Part shown: positions 59,021-64,000 of the stretch, piece after piece
How positions within the stretch are numbered: the first letter of the stretch is position 1
How the letters are laid out: every line of letters begins with the position of its first letter
NCBI RefSeq assembly: GCF_042453785.1
Contig: NC_091669.1
Coordinates: 32,319,001 to 32,383,000 of the forward strand
Reading direction: 5' to 3'
Origin: Malus domestica
Lineage: Eukaryota; Streptophyta; Magnoliopsida; Rosales; Rosaceae
DNA length: 64,000 nt
Program-made: the position numbers and the translations under genes
The notes under the pieces: model-generated
The model's input: the letters and a program-made list of their open reading frames with translations, nothing else
The model's database searches: none
Told to the model about the DNA's origin: nothing

Positions 59021-59228
59021 AAGGGAACCGAATCCCCTCCGAACCCAAAAGAACTGAGCCCAAGAATCAAATGATCCGGAGCTATTGAAATTTGATCAAA
59101 CGGCTACAATTATTATAACTTTTAGAGAGCCCTCTATTTGTAGCTATTGGATCAAATTTCAATGGACCGAATCATTTGATAAATTGGCTAAGTTCCTTTG
59201 GATCCAGAGAGGATCCGGTTTCGGAATT
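59021..59228. mobile_element. Palindromic MITE with GGATCC-type ends
   Basis: The left half (GGAACCGAATCCCCTCC, AATCAAATGATCCGG, TTGAAATTTGATCAAACGGC) is repeated inverted on the right (GATCAAATTTCAATGGACCG, AATCATTTGAT, AGAGAGGATCCGGTTTC). About 205 bp. Resembles the MITE at 20432-20612 in its inner words. Confidence 0.75.
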
Positions 59229-59971
59229 AAGTTTTAGAAAATGAGTGGGTTAAGTTTTTTCTTTTTGAAATGATTGATAATAAAATATGTAAAGTTTATT
59301 AAAATAGAGAGTGCTTTGGGAGATGAAAAATTAAAAAGACTAGCTAAAGTAGTTTGTGACACTGTTCATCCGCTACATTAGCAAAAATTAACACAAACTG
59401 TTGGAGATGCTCTTACTTTATTAAAGTAGAATATCACCACTTGAGCAGAAGTGAACCATATTGAACCCAAAATTTTTGTACTTCAAGTGCTTAAAAACAT
59501 TCACTTACGAAGTTCAATGTTTGATTCCCCTCCTTAATATAAACATCAAACTGCAAACCCACTTTCAAATAAAGCTTGAATGACCCAAATTAGCCTTTAG
59601 AAAGCACATTTAAGCAAAAATTCCACATAATCCACACCCAAAAAACAAAAAGAAGTTAGACACAACATTTATAACTTATAAGATCACGACAATGAAATGA
59701 GATTCCAATCATGATTAGCAGCAGTCACATCTCCTCTCAAACCTAAGAAACCAAGCAACTGCAGTTCATTTTACAAGCTAAACAGTTGAGACAAAAGACA
59801 CAGCAGCAGCTAAACTAACAACACAAAACATCGGATTCGATCGTTTTTGCCAACGAAATAAACGCGGAGCCTGTTCCGATTGCTTCTCCGATCCCAAAGT
59901 TCTTAACATTCGATTAAATGAGAGGGGGAGCTAGACACACTAATCTTACTAATACTACACTAATAAAAACC
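59229..59971. other. Spacer and HMG-Y-like gene 3' UTR
   Basis: AT-rich. The part nearest 59972 is probably the 3' UTR of the minus-strand AT-hook gene. Nothing else recognised. Confidence 0.4.
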
Positions 59972-61283
59972 CTATTGCCCAACACTATCTCCAGCACTCA
60001 ATGTATCCTTCACCTTCGGAGGCCTACCCCTTGGCCTCCCCGGCATTGTCTCTTCCACTGTTGACGAGCCACTCAAACCTCCGGTAGGCTTCGCCATCTT
60101 CCTTGGCCGCCCTCTCGGCTTCCCATTCCCTGAAGACACCTTAACCTTGGGAGGCGTTGGGGGTGCTTCCGGGTCCTTGGGCGGGCGGCCCCTACCCTTT
60201 GCTGAGGTCAAGGTGGTGTCTGGGGACAGTGAATCCTTGGGCTTTGGCGGCCTGCCACGCCCCCTTCTCGGAGGTGCATTGGGATCCGGTTTTGTGTAGT
60301 TGTTCTTCCAGAACACCAGCTCCCCATTATCTTTCATCTCGTTGAGGTGGTGAGAGAGAAGCTTATTGTGCCCGGCCGGCACGTCCCCGTATGTTGATTC
60401 AATGTATTTCGAGATTGTGGATTTGTTCGAGCCATTCTTGTCATTCAAGGCTTCAATGGCGTTCAGAATCATCTGAAAATACCACAACTCAAACATTTAC
60501 CATAAAGAAAATAAAAAGAATTCTTTCTTTCTAGTGAGAAAGTTCTCATTGGATGAACTTAAGGTCCTAAATATAGAAAGCTTTTAGGCAGCATAATGCA
60601 GTTCAAAGGCAAACAAAAGTTCTAGTTATATGAACACACACACATAAGTATTTTACTAATATGGGTTCTGTAAAATTTCTCTCTCTGTTTTTTTATTTTT
60701 TTATTTTACTGATTTGGGTTCTCCTATTTCAAATTATTAAACCGAATAGCAGAACTCAATTCAGTAAAAAAGATCTCAAATTTGGAGAATCAAACAACTG
60801 TAGTCTCATTTTTTTTTCTCAAAAATATAAATAAACCATAAATCTGAGCTGTAACAGGTAGAGATATTCAGATTAGTGAAAGCTCATTTCTGATGATTAA
60901 GATTTCGTTTGAAAGAGTTTTTAAAATAACTGACAACACTCTCGATGAATATATTTTAAAAAAAATATTTTTATCAAAAACGATTTTAATCATTTTAAAA
61001 GCTCGTTACAAATGAGCCATAATTTGAAAAATAAATGGAACCAAGCGCTCTAATTATTTTTTAAAAAAATATTTTTATTTTTGCCATTATTCAGGAACCC
61101 ATCTAAATTTTCCCTTTTCACAACATGTAAAATATCAAAAAATGAAAAAGAATAGCAATATCCAAGACCATAAAAATTTACAAAAACATTGAGAGAATTA
61201 TTTTAGTTGGAGATTTGGTGGAAGGAAGTACCTGAGGGTAAGGAGGGAGTGATGGAGGCTTATTAACCTCTTCAGTGGCCATT
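59972..61283 (-). CDS. HMG-Y-related protein (histone H1-like H15 domain + four AT-hooks); exon 1 shows a +1 frameshift
   Basis: Chromatin protein binding the minor groove of AT-rich DNA. Exon 2 (59972-60472) encodes a winged-helix H15 domain, starting MILNAIEALNDKNGSNKSTI and containing KYIESTYGDVPAGHNKLLSH. Four AT-hooks follow: RRGRGRPPK, AKGRGRPPK, KPRGRPRK and RPRGRPPK. Exon 1 (61232-61283) has an ATG giving MATEEVNK, the family start, and a GT donor at 61231. It is 52 bp where 51 is needed: AATAAAGCC has one A more than expected, so the ATG is out of frame with exon 2. Without it exon 1 would read NKPPSLPPYPQ, as the family does. Either the assembly has an indel, the gene is damaged, or translation starts at the Met at 60472 (166 aa). 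Confidence 0.85.
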
Positions 61284-62194
61284 CAAAATCAGCAGAGAAA
61301 ATAAAAGGAAGATGTTTGAATTGAAGCGCTCTCAGTGAACTCCACAAAAACCTCAGCTGCTGCTGCTACAGCTTCTACTGCTACAGAAACAACGAGAAAA
61401 CCCGTGAAATTTCTGATGGTAAAAGCTGTTGGATTTAAAGTTGCAAGGATTTGAGAGCTAGATAGATTTAAAGCCAAAGGATAAAGTAAACAATAAAATA
61501 TAATTATTTTTGTTTTGGTTCTTAAATCGACGGCTGGGAGTAATGGAGTGGAGGATGGAACGGATGAGAGGTGGGGATCACGCGGCTCGCTGAGGTGGTA
61601 GGTTATGGAACTTCTGATTGGAAGGTTCCACACAATAGCTGATGGGAGAGTGTCACTGTTACAAGAGAGTGATTTTCATACACATTTTCCTCCTCCTGCA
61701 GACTGGCACACTTCTATATATTTCTAATATTTGAATTAAATAAAAAATATAACTAATCAATGAAGATAGATATAAGTGTATGTAAGACGTGATTAGCGGA
61801 TGCAAAAATTTATTATCTTGCTAAAATTGATACAAAAAATGTGCAACGACTATATTATTACGAAACGCACTACACAAACAGTAAAAAGAATGCATGAAAA
61901 CGTGAACTCCTTGCCAGGGTGGAGTCCCCCATTGCAAATGGTAGTCCAATACTAGTACTGCGTTCTAATAGTATTTATCACAGCTTGTAAATTTAAGGTA
62001 TTAAGTCTAAATCACATAAATGACAAGTTTGGTAAGAAATAACTGCTAAACTCATTATATGGCCCAATCGCCCGTTCTCAATATTGTTGTATAAAAAAAG
62101 GACAAATAAGTTTGGGGTGGCAATAGGTGAACTCAAAAACAAACTGAAGCTAAGAAACAAATTGAAGCTAAGAGCTTGTTTGATATCTTCTTAA
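61284..62194. other. Upstream region of the HMG-Y-like gene and spacer
   Basis: Probable 5' UTR (61284-61460) with CAGCTGCTGCTGCTACAGC-type repeats, then AT-rich spacer to the CACTA-like terminus. No gene was seen. Confidence 0.45.
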
Positions 62195-63560
62195 CACTAC
62201 TACGAAACCATTTATTAGTGTCGTTATGATAACCGACAAGAAACATATATTACTGTCGGATTTTAAGCAAAATCCGACAAAAAATGGATGCAGTGGCGGA
62301 TATAATAAGCGATAGAATTGCCAGTGTTAGGAAATGAATTTTTCGACATAAAATACTCTAAAACTGACAGAAATTGTGTCTGATATAACCAACAGAGAAT
62401 ATTAATAATGAATAAATAAGAGCATTTATGTCGGCTAAAACCGACAGAACTTTTGTCGGATATAATTGACAGAGAATTTATTAATAAGAATAAATAAAAA
62501 CATTTTTGTATGATAAAATCAACATAAAATATATTAATAATAAAAAAAATATAAACAACCACTTTCTGCATTTTTCATATTCACTGTACTTTCTGCATTT
62601 TGCATATCCCCTGCATTCACTGCATTTTCCATATTCACAACAAGATCAGACATAGCTTCATTAGGAAGCGACTTAGGACGCGTCATGCTAGCCACTATTA
62701 CAGCATCGTTTGTTTCTACCTGAACACATTCACATTCCATTAGAATCACTCAATCACAGCAAGCATTGCTCATTCAAATGAATCTCTCCCCGAAATCGAA
62801 TGAAAATGGAAATGGAGAGCTTTTGGTGCACCAGCTGCAAGTTCTCCACCATGCTCTACCATTGCCGCTGCGTCGCCGCGCTCTCTTTCGAGCTCTTCTT
62901 TTGCTTCTTGTTCTCGTCCTTCTTCACAGCACAAGAGAAATTGATTCTCCGAATCAAATTCTGCCGCTTCTCGTCGTAGCCTACATCACTTTAATCGAAG
63001 AAATAGATAATTAGGGTTTCTAAGAAATCAAAAGTTGATGCCTATTTGGTTGCCGAGAAAATAAAGTCAGACAAAAAGAGGATAAATCGAGGTAGTGCAA
63101 GAGCTTCAGCCTCCCAATTGAATCTGGCAATGTGACAACTGTGCTTGAACTCATGTCTAGGACATGCATATACATAAGTGAATGAATTATTTACCTTGTC
63201 CTTTCCCAAAGGCTCTCAGTTGCAAGTGTTGAACCCGACAGAAGGAAGGGAGGGGAGAAAATGGTGAATGAAGGGGGAAGGGGGAAGGGAGAAGGAAATG
63301 AGGAGATAAGAGAAGAGAATAGAAGGAAATGCGGAGAGGAGAAAATGGGGAAGGAAGAGGGAAGGAAGGGGGAAGGGAGAAGGCACCGGCGCAAGGAAGA
63401 GACGGAGGGGTTTTATGTTGGAAAATTTTCATTACTGTCGGTTAAAACTGATAGAAACATTTTTTAAAATATAAACCTGCAGAAAATTTTCATTATTGTC
63501 GGTTGTAACCGACATGAAAAAAATGGCTACAAAAATCCCCCCAAAATTCCCTCCCAAAAT
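62195..63560. mobile_element. CACTA-like element, one terminus visible
   Basis: Starts CACTACTACGAAACCATTTA, followed by subterminal words TGTCGG and CCGACA repeated in both orientations (62220-62480). The same words return at 63425-63515 (TACTGTCGGTTAAAACTGA, TTGTCGGTTGTAACCGACAT). The matching right terminus was not found, so the right limit is only where the repeats stop. The interior holds only short unrecognised ORFs (for example 62534-62749 minus and 62766-63014 plus), and 63240-63420 is a GA-rich low-complexity tract. Confidence 0.55.
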
Positions 63561-63592
63561 TTTGTTATGATTTAAAAAAATAAAATAATAAT

Positions 63593-64000
63593 TGTCACAT
63601 CCCGGCTCGGGCCCGCACCACATCCCGGGCTTGACTCCACTATAACACGATATTGTCCACTTTAGGCCCCGACCACGCCCTCACGGTTTTGTTTCTGGAA
63701 ACTCACACGAGAACTTCCCAGTGGATCACCTATCATGGGATTGCCCTCGCGCGAACTTGCTTAACTTCGGAGTTCCGATGGAACCCGAAGCCAGTGAGCT
63801 CCCAAAAAGCCTTGTGTTATGTAGAGATGAGAATATACATATAAGGCTTACATGATCTACTCTCATGGGCGATGTAGGATGTTACAATCCACCCCCCTTA
63901 GGGGCTCAACGTCCTCGTCGGTACACTTCCGGCCAGGGATTAGCTCAGATACCAAATTGTCACATCCCGACTCGGGCTCGCACCACATCCCAAGCTCGAC
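63593..64000 (-). mobile_element. Cassandra TRIM retrotransposon (5' LTR cut by window end)
   Basis: Two copies of TGTCACATCCCG(G/A)CTCGGG, at 63593 and 63958, mark the outer ends of two LTRs. The complete LTR (3' LTR in minus-strand sense) is 63593-63886, 294 bp, with TG...CA ends. The internal region is only ~71 bp. On the minus strand the 5' LTR is followed by TTTGGTATCTGAGC, a primer-binding site like initiator tRNA-Met, and the 3' LTR is preceded by a purine tract CCCCTAAGGGGGGTGGAT. No coding sequence. These traits plus the 5S-like segment in the LTR define Cassandra. Confidence 0.88.
63703..63790 (-). repeat. 5S rRNA-derived segment inside the Cassandra LTR
   Basis: On the minus strand the LTR reads ATCGGAACTCCGAAGTTAAG then CAAGTTCGCG, and further on ATCCCATGATAGGTGATCCA and CTGGGAAGTTCTCGTGTG. 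These parallel the plant 5S rRNA words CATCAGAACTCCGAAGTTAA (box A side) and GGATGGGTGACCTCCTGGGA (box C side), so internal pol III promoter elements are partly preserved. It is a retroelement part, not a cellular 5S gene. Confidence 0.85.

Noticed and set aside
60157-60345. Plus-strand ORF over the AT-hook gene
   Set aside because: Antisense shadow of the AT-hook coding exon.
63187-63432. Pro/Ser/Phe-rich minus-strand ORFs
   Set aside because: Produced by a GA-rich low-complexity tract at 63240-63420.

Overview
This is a nuclear DNA window from a dicotyledonous plant. The genes have short exons with GT-AG introns, the intergenic DNA is AT-rich, and repeats are dense. The repeat set (a Cassandra-type TRIM carrying 5S rRNA sequence, an RTE-type LINE with a (TTG)n tail, a LARD-like element, long solo LTRs and many MITEs) most resembles Rosaceae, probably the apple/pear group. 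That assignment rests on recognition, not on a search. The ORFs used here sometimes begin at TTG, so starts were moved to ATG where the sequence allowed.

Layout: (1) 1-11.4 kb, minus strand: UMP synthase, cut at its 3' end by the window edge. Its 9-kb first intron holds an RTE LINE with an intact ORF, joined to a LARD-like retroelement. (2) 12-14.9 kb: a hAT-type MITE, a relic of 25S rRNA sequence and repeats. (3) 15.1-17.6 kb, plus: a receptor-like cytoplasmic kinase in six exons. (4) 19.5 kb, minus: a two-EF-hand polcalcin. (5) 22-27.8 kb, minus: a plastid-type fructokinase in seven exons, with a SINE and a MITE in its introns. (6) 28.4-31.3 kb: a solo LTR inserted in a MITE. (7) 33 kb, plus: an intronless calmodulin-like protein. 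(8) 35 kb: an NBS-type resistance-gene relic. (9) 36.6-37.2 kb, minus: a Hikeshi/OPI10 protein. (10) 39.9-46.7 kb, minus: an ALY/REF mRNA-export factor in six exons, including one GC-AG intron. (11) 47.7-50.1 kb: a dead hAT transposase. (12) 50.4-57.0 kb: a CACTA element carrying intron-containing fragments of a kinesin and of a SYMRK-like receptor kinase, plus a nested hAT element and a five-copy tandem array. (13) 57-59.3 kb: a long foldback hairpin and MITEs. (14) 60.0-61.3 kb, minus: an H15/AT-hook HMG-Y-like gene whose first exon appears frameshifted. (15) 62.2 kb to the end: one end of another CACTA-like element and a Cassandra TRIM that runs off the window.

The host genes are ordinary housekeeping, signalling and RNA-export genes and share no pathway or operon-like logic. 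Two are calcium sensors, but they are not neighbours. The unusual content is in the repeats: the composite LINE/LARD insertion inside UMPS, the gene-capturing CACTA element, and nested MITE and LTR insertions whose target-site duplications can still be read.
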